Assembly: GCA_944474755.1 (NCBI GenBank)
Contig: OX104115.1
Span: 37,707,080 to 37,771,079 of the forward strand
Direction: 5' to 3'
DNA: 64,000 bases
Source of the DNA: Limnoperna fortunei
Lineage: Eukaryota; Mollusca; Bivalvia; Mytilida; Modiolidae
Below, piece after piece: positions 11,362 to 21,385 of the stretch; within the stretch, counting starts at the first letter, position 1, and each line of letters opens with the position of its first letter. The notes beneath the pieces were generated by a model, which made no database searches, was not told the origin of the DNA, and was given only the letters and a program-made list of their open reading frames with translations. The position numbers and the translations under genes are program-made.

Positions 11362-11626
11362 GGGGCCTTGATGGCCCAGTGGTTAAGTTACTATGTCTAT
11401 TATTGATAACATGGTCTGTCAACCCAAAGGTTGCAGGTTCGAGTCTCACTGCCAGTAGGTTGCACTTAACTCCCAATCTTAATTGACAAGGATTGCCAGT
11501 TTTCCTACTGAAGGTTGGTTGTTTTCTCTGGGTACTTCGGCTTCCTCCACCCAACAAAAACTGGACACCATGAAAAAGCTGAAAAATTACTGACAGTGGC
11601 ATTAAACACCATACAAACCAACAAAC
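11362..11626 (+). mobile_element. tRNA-headed SINE, full-length copy
   Basis: The head GGGGCCTTGATGGCCCAGTG has an A box (TGGCCCAGTGG, from 11372). A B box GGTTCGAGTCT follows at 11436-11446, so an RNA polymerase III internal promoter is recognisable. The body reads 'AAGGATTGCCAGTTTTCCTA', 'GTTTTCTCTGGGTACT', 'AACTGGACACCATG', 'CTGAAAAATTACTGACAGTG' and ends in a CAAACCAACAAAC tail. The central block looks like the conserved domain of known bivalve SINEs (I believe the Meta domain). Possible imperfect flanking duplication: TTTGAACCA on the left, TTTGACCA on the right. The minus-strand ORF across it is an antisense reading, not a gene. Confidence 0.85.
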
Positions 11627-11767
11627 TTATTTTGACCAAGACAAAATAATGAGATGAAACCCAAAACTGAAGAAGAGCTTATTGATCTGTTGTTGAAGAA
11701 GAAGGTTACCAACTATCTAATTACCTGCTGAGACAAAATATATTGTGAAATTAAAATTTGTTTCCTT

Positions 11768-14526
11768 TTTTAGCTCACTTGACCCAAAGGGTCAGTGTGA
11801 GCTATTCTCGTCACTTTGCGTCTATCGTTGTTGTCGGCGGCGTCAGCTGTAAACTTTTCACATTTCAATCTTCATCTCCAAAACCCTTTGGCCAATTGGA
11901 ACTAACTTGGCAGGAATGTTTATTGGGTGGTTCTTTACAAAGTTTGAGTTTTTTGTGCTGATCAAATATTAAGCATGGCTGCAGACCATTAATGCCTTCT
12001 GATTGGCTGAATTTAAAAAAGTCTTCTTCTCATAAACCGCTTGTCAGATTGATTTAAAATATTGCAGAAATGTACCCTAGATGGTCCCTATACTAAGTTT
12101 GAGTTTTTTGTGCCAATCCAAAATCCGAGATGGCTGCCATTGCAGGACATAGTTTAACATAGGACCCTATGGGAAAAACATACAAACAACTTATGTTCAG
12201 AAACTGTTCCACACAATGTATTCACATTATGAAGAAATGAAGGTTGGATAGTTACCTTAATATTTTGAGTTTTTGGAGCCAATTGCAAATTCAACATGGC
12301 TTCAAAGGCTACTAATGTGTTCTGATCGGCTAAACTTCAGAATTCTTCTTGTCATCTTTCGCTTGGCAGATTTATTTGAAATATTGCAGAAATGTACCTT
12401 AGATGGTCCTCTACAAAGTTTGAATTCTTTGTGAAGATCCAAAATCCAAGATGACCGCCATCGCAGGACATTCTTGGAAACTATTCCACACAATGAAGCC
12501 AAATTAATTAGAAAATGAAGGTTGGATAATTATCTTATTATTTTGAGTTTTTCGAGCCAATTGCAAATTCAACATGGCTTCCAGTGCGATAAATGTGTTC
12601 TGATTGGCTGAATTTAAAAAAATTCTTCTCTTTACATAGTACATGGCAGAATGATTTGAAATATTGCATTAATGTACCTTAAATTGTGCTCTACAAAGTT
12701 TGAATTCTTTGTGCCAACCCAAAATCCAAGATGGCCACCATCACAGTTTAACATTGGACCCTATGGGAAAAACTATGGGAAAAACATACCAACAACTTCT
12801 TCTCAGAAACTGTTCCATTCAATGAAGCCAAATTATGAAGAAATGATTTATGGATATTTATCTTATTATTTTGAGTTTTTCTAGCCAATTGCAAATTCAA
12901 CAAGGCTTCTAAGGCTATAAATGCATTCTGATTGGCTGAATTTTAAAATTCTTCTCAGAAACTCCATGGCAGATTGATTTGAAATATTGCACAAATGTAC
13001 CTTAGATCGTCGTCTGCAAAATTTAGAGTTTTTTGTGCCAATCGAAAATCCAAGATGACCACCATTGCAGGACTTCATTCAACATAGGACCCTATGAGAA
13101 ACATACCAACAACTTCTTCTTGGAAACTGTTCCATTCATTATGAAGAAATGAAGATTGGATAGTTATCTTAATATTTTGAGTTTTTGGAGCCAATTGCAA
13201 ATCAAGCATGGCTTCCATGGCCACTAATGGGTTCTGATTGGCTGAAATTTCAAAAATCTTCTCTTTACAAAGTGCATGGCAGATGATTTGAAATATTGCA
13301 TTAATGTACCTTAGATGGCCCTCTACAAAGTTTGTGGTGATCCAAAATCCAAGATGGCCACCAAAATGGACAACACAGCTTAACTTATGACCCTATGGAA
13401 AAACTATGCAACAGCTTCCCTGAAACTGTTCCTCACAGTTAAACCAAATATTGTAGTGAATCTTAAATAGTAATCTTATTATTTTAAGTTTTTCGAGCTG
13501 ATAGAAAATTCAACATGGCTGCCAGAACTGCAAATGCGTTCTGATTGGCTGAAATTTTAAAATTTGTTTTCTCACAAACTGCTTTGCAGAAGGATATGCG
13601 ATATTGTATGGTCCTAGACCAATTTTGATTTTTTTGTTTTGATCTAAAACACAAGATTGCTGTTTTTTGTTTGTTTGTTTGAATGGTGTTTTAACGCCAC
13701 TTTCAGCAATTTTTCAGCTATTTCATGGCGTCCAGTTTTTATTGGGGGAGGAAGCAGGAGTACCCAGGGGAGAACCCCGACCTGCGGTAGGAAAACTGGC
13801 AATCCTTGTCAATTTAGATTGGAGTCGAGTACACCCTGCCTGCAGTAGGAATCGAACCCGCAATCTCAGTGTTGACAGACCACGTGATCAATAGTAGACG
13901 AACTACCTTGATCACTCGGCCACCGAGGCCCCCACAAGATTGCAGCCACCGTGGAACATCACTCAACATACTAACCTATGAAAAAGCATGCAAATTGATC
14001 TGAAAATGTACCTTAGATGGTCATCTACAAAGTTTGAGTTTTTTGTGGTGATCCAAAATCCAAGATGGCCGCCACTGTGGAACACAGCTTAACATAGGAC
14101 CCTATGGGAAAACTATTCAAACAGCTTTTTACCTGAAACTGTTCCTCACAGTTAAACCAAATAATGCAGAAGTGAATCTTAGTAATCTTATTATTTTAAG
14201 TTTTTCGAGCTGATAGGAGATTCAACATGGCTGCCAGAACTGCAAATGCGTTCTGATTGGCTGAAATTTTAAAATTTGTTTTCTCGCAAACCGCTTTGCA
14301 GAAGGATATGTGATATTGTATGGTCCTCTACCAATTTTGAGTTTTTTTGTTTTGATCCAAAATGCAAGATTGCTGCCAACATGGAACATCACTTAATATA
14401 CTAACCTATGAAAAAACATAAAAACTGCTTCTTCTCAGAAACTCTTTCAAATAGCTGCTGATTGGAAATTCAAAAAGTTATTTTGTAAGTCAGGTGAGCG
14501 ATACGGGCCCTTTAGAGCCTCTAGTT
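11768..14526 (+). mobile_element. Family ii element, complete copy with nested SINE
   Basis: This is the best-defined copy. The left end has AGCTCACTTGACCC-AAA-GGGTCAGTGTGAGCT (from 11772), a hairpin in which both GACCC/GGGTC and AGCTCAC/GTGAGCT pair. The right end has GTCAGGTGAGCGATACGGGC at about 14488-14507 and CCTTTAGAGCC, then CTAGTT. GCTCACYTGAC and GTCAGGTGAGC form an inverted terminal pair. The body has several dimeric units of about 290-330 bp, each with AAAATCCAAGATGGCC-type text. A SINE is inserted at 13661-13933. No protein encoded; non-autonomous. Confidence 0.85.
13661..13933 (-). mobile_element. tRNA-headed SINE with 11-bp target-site duplication
   Basis: Reverse copy of the SINE at 11362. 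It carries a (GTTT)n tail at about 13667-13680, the body 'AACGCCACTTTCAGCAATTT', 'GTAGGAAAACTGGCAATCCT', and a perfect B box (GGAATCGAACC on plus, 13848-13858). The tRNA head ends near 13933 (GCCACCGAGGCCCC on plus). It is flanked by CACAAGATTGC at 13650-13660 and 13934-13944, a perfect 11-bp duplication of the host family ii monomer. Both short plus-strand ORFs over it (13657-13848, 13667-13894) are readings of the repeat. Confidence 0.9.
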
Positions 14527-15468
14527 AATTTGTATACAGGAGTATTTTTTTGACACAATATAAACATTTATTAAACCATCATGGACAAAAGAAAGACTTT
14601 TAGTTTCAACATATATGTAGTATAAATTAGTTTCTAAACACAAAAAACATTCAATAACCAAAAACTTTAAAAAATCATCAGTGACGATCACACATTGGCA
14701 AATTAGGCCATCACACTTTATTGTGTAATACGGGTGCCCTGTCACACTTAAGCCTGATTATAACCTTGCAGGTTAGGGCATAGGACATCACACTGGGATG
14801 TAAACTATCACATTTTGTTGTCAACTAACTCACTGTAGAGGGATCATCACACTTACACGTCACATCACACTTTGAAATCTTGCATACACATTCAGCAAAA
14901 CAAATGGAAAAACATTTAATATTATTACAACAAACAATCTGCACTAACAGATATCAAACAACAATTGATCTCTGTTTTACAAAAAATCTGTATTTAAGTC
15001 TCACTTTTGACATTTGAAATTACTCCGAGGACTTTTGTACATTTTTTCACTAGTATAAATATACATTTGTTACTATTTTTATTTTGTTGTTAAAGCAAAT
15101 ATTTGTAATTGTTTAATTTTGTCAAATTTCCAAATGAGATTTGGACCTTGCGATGAAGATTGAAAAGACCTCGCTGTGCTGTGCTAATCATGTAAGTAGA
15201 TTAAAATGTTATATGTATTAACATTTAGAAATGTACCATTTTTATGGTTCATGAACAAAATTGATGCATATAGTCTTCTTGTTATCCATCTAGATGTTGT
15301 GTTTAGTGCATCATTCTCGTTTCTACCTTAAAGGTCAGCATCATAAAGTGGCATTGAAGCATTAAAGTTGATTGACATATTTTCAAATAATGTACAATAT
15401 GCATAAAGACAATGCTTCAAAGGCAAAACCTTAAAGGGCATGGTCACAATGTGATTGAACCAAAGTAG
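14527..15468. other. Intergenic sequence with a cluster of TCACAC motifs
   Basis: No supported gene; the minus-strand ORF at 14521-14745 has no recognisable domain. Between about 14686 and 14875 the motif (C/G)ATCACACTT or a close variant recurs seven times at irregular 15-45 bp spacing. The rest is AT-rich without structure I can name. Confidence 0.5.
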
Positions 15469-16354
15469 TTTTTAGCTCACCTGATCCAAAGGGTCAGTGT
15501 GAGCTATTCTCCTCACTTGGCATCAGTTGTTGTCGTCGTTGTCATCGCTGGCCATAAACTTTTCACATTTCAATCTTCTTCTCCAAAACCACTTGGCCAT
15601 TTGGAACCAAACATGGCAGAAATGTTCATTGGGTGGTTCTTAACAAAGTTTGAGCTTTTTGTGCTGAAATATTAAACATGGCTGCCAGGGCCATTAATGC
15701 TTTCTGATTAGCTGAATTTAAAAAATCTTCTTCTCATAAACCTCTTGGCAGATTGAATTGAAATATTGCAGAAATGAACTTTAGATGGTTCTCTACCAAG
15801 TTTGAGTTTTTTGTTCTGATACAAAAGATAGTCACCATCACCGTACATAGTTTAACATAATACCCTAAGGGAAAAACATACAAACAGCTTCTTCTCCAAA
15901 ACTGTTCCACACAATGAAGCCAAATTATGAAGAAATGAAGCAATTTTAGCAAATTCAACATTACTGTCGGGGCTACTATTGCATTCTAATTGGCTGATTT
16001 AAAAAAAATCTCTTTACAAACTGCTTGGCAGATTGATTTGAAATATTGCAGCAATGTACCCCAGACAGTCCTTTACAAAGATTGATTTTTTTCATTTCAG
16101 TAAATCCAAGATGGCCCCCACCATGGAACACAGCTTAACATAGTACCCTTTAGGACTGAATGGGAAAAACTTTTTCTCAAAAACTGTCCTACACATTGCT
16201 GCTGATTGGAAATTTAACCTGGTAACATTCATAGCAACTGCATCTTTGCATAACTCTGAAGCATTTAATATCACATTTGCAAGTAAAGTCATGTCTCCTT
16301 ACAATTTTTTTGTTAGTCATGTGAGAGATACAGGCTCTTAAGAGCCTCTTGTTT
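15469..16354 (+). mobile_element. Family ii element, short complete copy
   Basis: The left end TTTTTAGCTCACCTGATCC (15469-15487) and the paired AAAGGGTCAGTGTGAGCT make the terminal hairpin. The right end is GTCATGTGAGAGATACAGGC and TCTTAAGAGCCTCTTGTTT at about 16315-16354. Between them are about two dimeric monomers with AAATCCAAGATGGCCCCCAC and AACATGGCTGCCAGGGCC. At under 900 bp it is much shorter than the 11.8-14.5 kb copy, so copy length is set by monomer number. Confidence 0.85.
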
Positions 16355-16444
16355 ATTCTCTACATTATTGATTAGTTGTTGTTTTTAAATATATATTTAC
16401 AATTATTTGCCAGAATTACCAACAATGCACGCAATTTCAGGTTG

Positions 16445-16735
16445 CTACATTAAATGATTGTTTTTGAATCTTGTGACATTCAGAAAGCATCGACCATAGC
16501 TAAGAACATTCTGTTCATAAATCGTAAAATCGATATGGACTCCTTGCCATGCAGTCTCGGGCCACTCCCATGGATGAAGTGGTGTCACAGTTGGCATATG
16601 CTGTGTTGTCTGACAACCTGTACAGCTCTTTACTACATTTTCTATGTCATTATCGATCCGTGCCCACCAAGATTGACTTCTGGCTAATGATTTCATTCTA
16701 ACCATTCCAGGGTAACTGCTGTGCAGGAGTTCCAA
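16445..16735 (-). pseudogene. Integrase N-terminal zinc domain, Gypsy element
   Basis: The fragment has the end of the HHCC zinc-binding domain: Cys-Thr-Gly-Cys (CTGCQTTQ), preceded by WWARIDNDIE, then the start of the core with WQGVHIDF. The catalytic D of the DDE core would lie at this HIDF (Asp present). Downstream the frame is broken: the expected core sequence continues in a neighbouring frame for about 12 codons, then meets a stop. The rest of the integrase and the 3' LTR are missing, so the element ends around 16445. Confidence 0.75.
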
Positions 16736-17105
16736 AATTCGAGAGCGAAATTTTTCAGGTATTATGACTCTAATTCCCCATAACAGACAACCATGACTAA
16801 CTGTGATCTCATTTCTGCGGTTCAGAAAAGGGTTTTAATTTGTCATTATTATTACTTTCCCATCCATTTATTGGGGAATTTAACATTTCTGATAATGTTT
16901 TATCTTTCCGAGTTACTCATATTATTTCAGTACTTGTTACAGTTTATCCTTCAATCTGTGAAAGTTGGAACAAGTCATCTCCATCTTTACGGTTGATTTC
17001 AGCTGAATCATGTAGAGGTAATCTTGATAATCCGTCTGCGTTGTTATGTAATTTTGAACTTTTGTATTCAATATCATAAGTAAATCCTGACAGAAATATT
17101 GAATA

Positions 17106-17426
17106 TCATTGCAATGTAGCTGCTGTAGTAACTGGTATCGATTTCTCTGGATTAAAAATTGTGGTTAACGGTTGATGATCAGTTAAAAGAGTAAATATCT
17201 TACAGCACAAAAATGTATGAAATTTCTTCACTCCCCAAACTATTGCAAGCACTTCCTTTTGAATTTGAGCATAATTCCTTTCCGATTCGGTGAGACTTCT
17301 AGACGAAAATGCTATAGGCCGCTCGGATCCATCTGGCATAACATGACTAAGAACACACCCAAGACCATAGGGTGAGGCATCGAAGGCCAAACGTACAGGT
17401 AACTCTGGGTTGTAATGTGTTAACAT
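17106..17426 (-). pseudogene. RNase H domain of the Gypsy element
   Basis: The frame has LAFDASPYGLGCVLSH (first catalytic Asp in FDAS), RPIAFSSRSLTESERNY, QKEVLAIVWGVKKFHTFL (catalytic Glu) and LLTDHQPLT (third Asp). These are the usual RNase H landmarks of Ty3-type pol. The tail, with NADGLSRLPL, is visible in another frame at about 16985-17040, so there is a frameshift near 17105. It is separated from the upstream connection segment only by an in-frame TAG at 17433-17435. Confidence 0.85.
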
Positions 17427-17432
17427 CTGATC

Positions 17433-17619
17433 CTATGTAATCAGTGCTTTAGCGTCTTCGATTGCTCTGTCACACTTTTCTGTCCAATTCCATTTTCTAT
17501 CCCTTTCAAGCAGTTCATTCAATGGCTTAAGTATGGTCGCCAAATTCCATAGAAACCTGTGATAATAATTGATGATTCCTAAAAATGCTCGCAATTCCTT
17601 TACATTTTTCAGAGTTGGA
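17433..17619 (-). pseudogene. RT C-terminal connection, Gypsy pol
   Basis: Encodes LKNVKELRAFLGIINYYHRF and LKPLNELLERDRKWNWTEKC, the stretch that follows the RT thumb and precedes RNase H in Ty3-type pol. It is continuous in frame with the RT on the far side of the family iii element once that insertion is ignored. It ends at a TAG stop (17433-17435). Confidence 0.85.
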
Positions 17620-17625
17620 GTTTTT

Positions 17626-18572
17626 GTCTCACCTGCGACGAAAGTCGCTGGAGGCGAGACATATGTATGGGAATCCGGCGGCGGCGTAAACACTTGACAT
17701 CTTGCTTCATATCTTTGTAAGCCCAAGCCCTAGGTCCATCAAATTTGGTTCAGAGGTACATGTAGCTTATGATGAGTACTTGCCAGTCAGTCACCTGTCA
17801 CCTGACCTTGACCTCAATTTCACGGTCCAGTGACTACGTTAAAGTTTTTGGGTTACGACAGTTCCTCTGTAACTATGTATGGTAGGATGACAATATTTGG
17901 TGTATATGTTGCTGATGACTAGTACATGACTGTCTGGTAGGTGTCACCTGACCTTGACCTCAATTTCACGGTCCAGCGACTAGGTTAAAGTTTTTGGGTT
18001 ACGACAGTTCCTCTGTAACTACCCTTGGTAAGATGACAATATTTGGTGTATAGGTTGCTGATGACTAGTACATGACTGTCTGGTAGGTGTCACCTGACCT
18101 TGACCTCAATTTCACGGTCCAGCGATTACGTTAAAGTTTTTGGGTTACCACAGTTCCTCTGTAACTACGCATGGTAGGATGACAATATTTGGTGTATAGG
18201 TTGCTGATGACTAGTACATGACTGTCTGGTAGGTGTCACTTGACCTTGACCTCAATTTCACGGTCCAGCGACTACGTTAAAGTTTTGGGGTTACGACAGT
18301 TCCTCTGTAACTATGCATGGTAGGATGACAATATTTGGTATATAGGTTGCTGATTAATAGTAGATGACTGTCTGGTAGGTTCCACCTGACCTTGACCTCA
18401 ATTTCACGGTCCAACGACTACGTTAAAGTTTTTGTATTAGGACAGTTCGCTGTAACTATGCATAATATGGTGACAATATTTGGTATACAGGCCGCTGCTC
18501 ATAATTAATGCTATTAACGTAATGCTTATTACGAAATTTATTTTCGTTACTGATGCGGAATTCAGGCGAGAC
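17626..18572 (+). mobile_element. Family iii hairpin/tandem-monomer element in Gypsy RT
   Basis: It begins GTCTCACCTGCGAC-GAAA-GTCGC and continues TGGAGGCGAGAC, a terminal hairpin (GTCTC/GAGAC and GCGAC/GTCGC). It ends TTCAGGCGAGAC, which is inverted relative to the start. A hairpin CGTAATGCTTATTACG lies at about 18518-18533. The middle holds five tandem monomers of exactly 146 bp (CACCTGACCTTGACC starts at 17799, 17945, 18091, 18237 with a T, 18383). GTTTTT flanks both sides (17620-17625, 18573-18578). No coding capacity. It belongs with families i and ii in design though not in sequence. Confidence 0.85.
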
Positions 18573-18595
18573 GTTTTTCTGTGTCCACACTTGTT

Positions 18596-19494
18596 ATAAT
18601 AGCTTTTACTTTGTCAGGCATTTTCCTAAATCCCTCAGAACTGATTTCATGTCCGCAGTATATTACCTTGTCCTTCAGAAAAGAACACTTTTACAAATTT
18701 GCCCTTAATCCAAAATTCTGAAGTCTTTGCAGTACCTGTCGTAAATTGTTCAAGTGTGTTTCATCATCAGATCCCGTAATTATCATGTCGTCCAACATAC
18801 ATTGAACTCCGGTTAGTCCACTTAGTACTTGATCCATCGTCCTCTGCCATATCGCTGGTGATGATGCAATACCGAAAGTAAGCCTGTTGTAACGATACAA
18901 TCCTTTGTGTGTGTTGATAGTTGTCAACTGCTTTGAATCTTCATCTAACTCTTCTTGTAAATATGCTTTGCGAAGGTCCAATTTGGTGAATTTCTTTCCT
19001 CCCACAAGTGTTGCAAATATTTCATCATTCCGCAGAAGTGGGTATTGATTTACTTGAAGCATTGGATCCACGGTTGTTTTAAAGTCTCCACATATACGCA
19101 CGGAATCATTTGGTTTCATCACTGGGACAATCGGTGAAGCCCATTCGCAGGTGTCGGCCTTTGATAATATTCCTTCATTTTCCAGTTTGACAAGTTCTCG
19201 CTCCACCTGTGGTTTAATTGAAAATGGTTCGGGTCTTGCTTTGATAAATTTAGGAGTTGCCTTTTCCCTAAATGTAAGCCTTGCTTTAATGATGGCCACG
19301 CATTCAATTCCTTCATTGAATACATTTGAAAACTCTTTCAGCATCAATTCCAGTTTTTCACCAGCATTTCCAGATGCAGATATTTTATTTATCCACTTGA
19401 GATTTTTCCAATCAAGATTTATTATCTTAAGCCATTCTTGCCCAAATAGTGCAGGGCCACAATTTGGACCACATACAACTTCAGATTTCCACAC
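18596..19494 (-). pseudogene. Reverse transcriptase, Gypsy pol
   Basis: Reads LFGQEWL (end of protease linker), then KARPEPFSIKPQVERELVKL, WASPIVPVMKPNDSVRICGD, KFTKLDLRKAYLQ (motif A, catalytic Asp), FGIASSPAIWQRTMDQVL (motif B) and CMLDDMIITGSDDETHL (motif C; usually YLDD, here MLDD), then the thumb. A TAA stop at 18691-18693 interrupts the thumb, after which the same frame continues to the insertion at 18572. The catalytic carboxylates are intact, so the stop and the insertion, not the active site, killed it. Confidence 0.9.
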
Positions 19495-19518
19495 TGTCCA
19501 TTATATTTTACTTGACCA

Positions 19519-19737
19519 TTAATATATCCTTCTGGAAATCAATAATTCACCTGAATATGTTTTCAGTGTAATCTGTGCTTTCTCAAGCTTATCATTTGCA
19601 AAATACTTTTTATAAAGAATAAAGAATAAAGAAATTGTTGACACAGCTGAACCAGTATCCAGCTCCATTTTAATTTCTTTTCCATTCATATTTGGCATAA
19701 TCCAAATTGAATAAATGAACTTTTGCTTTTCACACAA
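19519..19737 (-). pseudogene. Retropepsin-like protease, Gypsy element
   Basis: Short frame containing MNGKEIKMELDTGSAVSTIS, with the Asp-Thr-Gly-Ser-Ala active site of a retroviral-type aspartic protease. The flap and C-terminal part run to the frame break near 19519, where RT text starts in another frame. Confidence 0.85.
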
Positions 19738-19764
19738 TTAATTCCCAAATAATTATCCTCATCA

Positions 19765-19986
19765 CTAAAGAATTTTCTTTTGCTTCTGTCTATAGCTTAC
19801 TGTTAATTTCGTTGACTTGCATGCTTTACAAATGTGTCCTTTCTTGTTGCAGTTATGACATACAGCATCTTTGAATTTGCAGTTATCAGCTCTATGATTC
19901 TTCCCATAACACCAGTAACATGAAAATGATCTTGGTTGGCCTGTCGTTGCCTGTGGCTGTCTCTGTTGTTTCTGTACCCTATGCAT
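19765..19986 (-). pseudogene. Gag zinc knuckles, Gypsy element
   Basis: Two CCHC knuckles with C-x2-C-x4-H-x4-C spacing: CYWCYGKNHRADNC and CHNCNKKGHICKAC. They follow the gag capsid frame with an 8-bp overlap in a different frame, so a frameshift lies at about 19980. Nucleic-acid-binding part of gag. Confidence 0.9.
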
Positions 19987-20572
19987 GGACAGAACTTTCT
20001 GGATCAGATTTTCCTCTTAATTCAATTGCATCTTTGTATGCCGTTTCAACAGCTATAGCGATCTCTATAGCTTTTACAAATGTCAGGTCCCCAATAGCCA
20101 ATAACTTCTTTTGTACATGTTCATCTTTTAGTCCATCCACAAACTGGTCTCTCAAAGATTCATTCAGATTTCCAAATTCACAATATTCGGCTAATGGTCT
20201 AACTTCAGCTACATATTTATTTACTGTTTCTCCCTGTAAATGATGGTGTTTATAAAACCGAAATCTTTCTGCCACAATTAACGGTTTCGGACTTAATTGG
20301 TCCTTAAGAAGCTTAACTATTGCAGCATATGTCTTTGTTGATGGCTTGTCGGGTAATGTTAGGTTTCTTAACAATCCATATGTTTTCCCTCCTAACAATG
20401 TTAATAATGCAGGAACCTTCTTGTCATTTTCTATCTCATTCACTGCAAAATATTGCTCCAGCCTTTCTACATAAGAGCTCCATGACTCGACATTGTCATC
20501 AAATGGTTCTATTCTGCCAATATATCCTGTAGCCATTGTTGAATTAACCAAGGAAGTTTCACAGAAAATCAT
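19979..20572 (-). pseudogene. Gag capsid region, Gypsy element
   Basis: A 197-residue frame. The more likely start is the internal Met of MATGYIGRIEPFDD (about codon 13, near 20536). The body has W-SSYVERLEQYFAVNEI, VPALLTLLGGKTYGLLRNL, LLKDQLSPKPLIVAERFRFY and QFVDGLKDEHVQKKLL, the helical capsid pattern of Ty3-type gag. It runs into the zinc knuckle segment through a frameshift. Confidence 0.8.
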
Positions 20573-20611
20573 TGGGAAAAGTCCTTTGAATTAATAATAA
20601 CAATTAATGGC

Positions 20612-20628
20612 CATCCTCGTCGCCAAAA
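20612..20628 (-). promoter_or_regulatory. Candidate primer binding site
   Basis: On the minus strand TTTGGCGACGAGGATGG lies just inside the end of the candidate LTR. Its position, and TGG near the LTR boundary, fit a tRNA primer binding site. I cannot name the tRNA. Confidence 0.4.
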
Positions 20629-20630
20629 TC

Positions 20631-20889
20631 TGTTGTGTATTTGCTTAAAAGTACATTGGGTTCTATTTAGTGGTATACATCAACATATAGATAAATAAAT
20701 AACGATTGTGTTCAACTACTACATTTACTGAACTAAAACTTTCTCATGATATTTTACAATGCATGCTGAAGACAGAATATAGAAAGCAGATGTGGAGTTT
20801 CCCAGGATAAAAGATATGAATAGTATTTGTTTTCACAATATGATAAGTCTTACACCTGCGGTCAGAGGGCACTCCAGGTTGTCATGTCA
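20631..20889 (-). repeat. Candidate 5' LTR of the Gypsy element
   Basis: On minus the segment starts TGACATGACAACC and ends AAATACACAACA, the TG...CA ends of LTRs, 259 bp long. It sits directly before the primer-site candidate and gag. No second copy exists in the window because the 3' part of the element is lost, so the boundaries rest on the terminal dinucleotides only. Confidence 0.4.
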
Positions 20890-21059
20890 CTGTAATATAA
20901 TTAATGTCTTTCCACAGAAGCAGATAATTAATGTCAATACACTATAGAAACAAATTCAAAATTTTCTTTTGTGAAGTTCTGATACAATCATTATGTAGCA
21001 AACTGATGAACTGACTGGTACCATTTAGGTGAAAAGTAGTATGACACAATTAAAAAATT

Positions 21060-21256
21060 GAATAAGTTAAGACCTAGAAGTAACAGATTGAAACCAAACA
21101 GCAAGATTCATTGGATGGTCTCAACAAAGAAAATGTTATTTATGCCAGTAGAAAACTGAAAATAACTGGACTTAGTTTAACATCAGGGAAATGACGTCTT
21201 CATTGCTAATAAAAGCAGGTGATCGATACAGGTTTTCAAGAGCCTCTGGTTGAATG
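21060..21256 (+). mobile_element. Family ii right-end fragment
   Basis: Reads GATTCATTGGATGGTCTCAA, GACTTAGTTTAACATCAGGG, TCTTCATTGCTAATAAAAGC, then AGGTGATCGATACAGGTTTTC and AAGAGCCTCTGG. It has the right terminus without a left one. The same text flanks the DIRS insertion at 28479/33226, which makes this copy a useful reference for the empty site. Confidence 0.75.
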
Positions 21257-21385
21257 ACAAATGAATGGCCAAAAAAGAAGCAATTAAATCTGTGATTTTA
21301 ATATGTTCAGATTTTGCAAAATGAGTAAGTAAGAATGTCTTCCTTATATTCTGTAATCACTTTAAAAATCTTTCTTAATGTAAAG

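Larger units (their letters stand above)
16445..20889 (-). mobile_element. Ty3/mdg4-type (Gypsy) LTR retrotransposon, 3' truncated
   Basis: On the minus strand the order is candidate 5' LTR, gag (20572-19979), zinc knuckles (19986-19765), protease (19737-19519), RT (19494-18596), RT/RNase H connection (17619-17433), RNase H (17426-about 16990) and integrase N-terminus (16735-16445). This gag-PR-RT-RH-IN order defines the Ty3 type. The RT text (xLDDMIITG, ASSPAIWQRTMDQVL) resembles K02A2.6-like members. There is no 3' LTR. It is inactive: stops at 18691-18693 and 17433-17435, frame breaks between gag, knuckles, protease and RT, and a 947-bp insertion at 17626-18572. Confidence 0.85.

Noticed and set aside
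11362..11450. Functional tRNA gene
   Set aside because: A and B boxes are present but the acceptor and anticodon stems do not form a proper cloverleaf, and the sequence continues into a SINE body and tail.
11324..11602. 92-residue minus-strand ORF
   Set aside because: It is the antisense of a tRNA-headed SINE; the same text appears for the copies at 13667-13894 and 25756-25938.
16793..17079. Plus-strand ORFs in the Gypsy region
   Set aside because: They overlap the decayed RNase H to integrase linker, in which minus-strand text such as NADGLSRLPL is recognisable.
19151..19522. 123-residue plus-strand ORF
   Set aside because: Antisense of the minus-strand Gypsy RT, whose motifs are unambiguous. 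The same holds for 19920-20243, 20320-20532 and 37557-37934.
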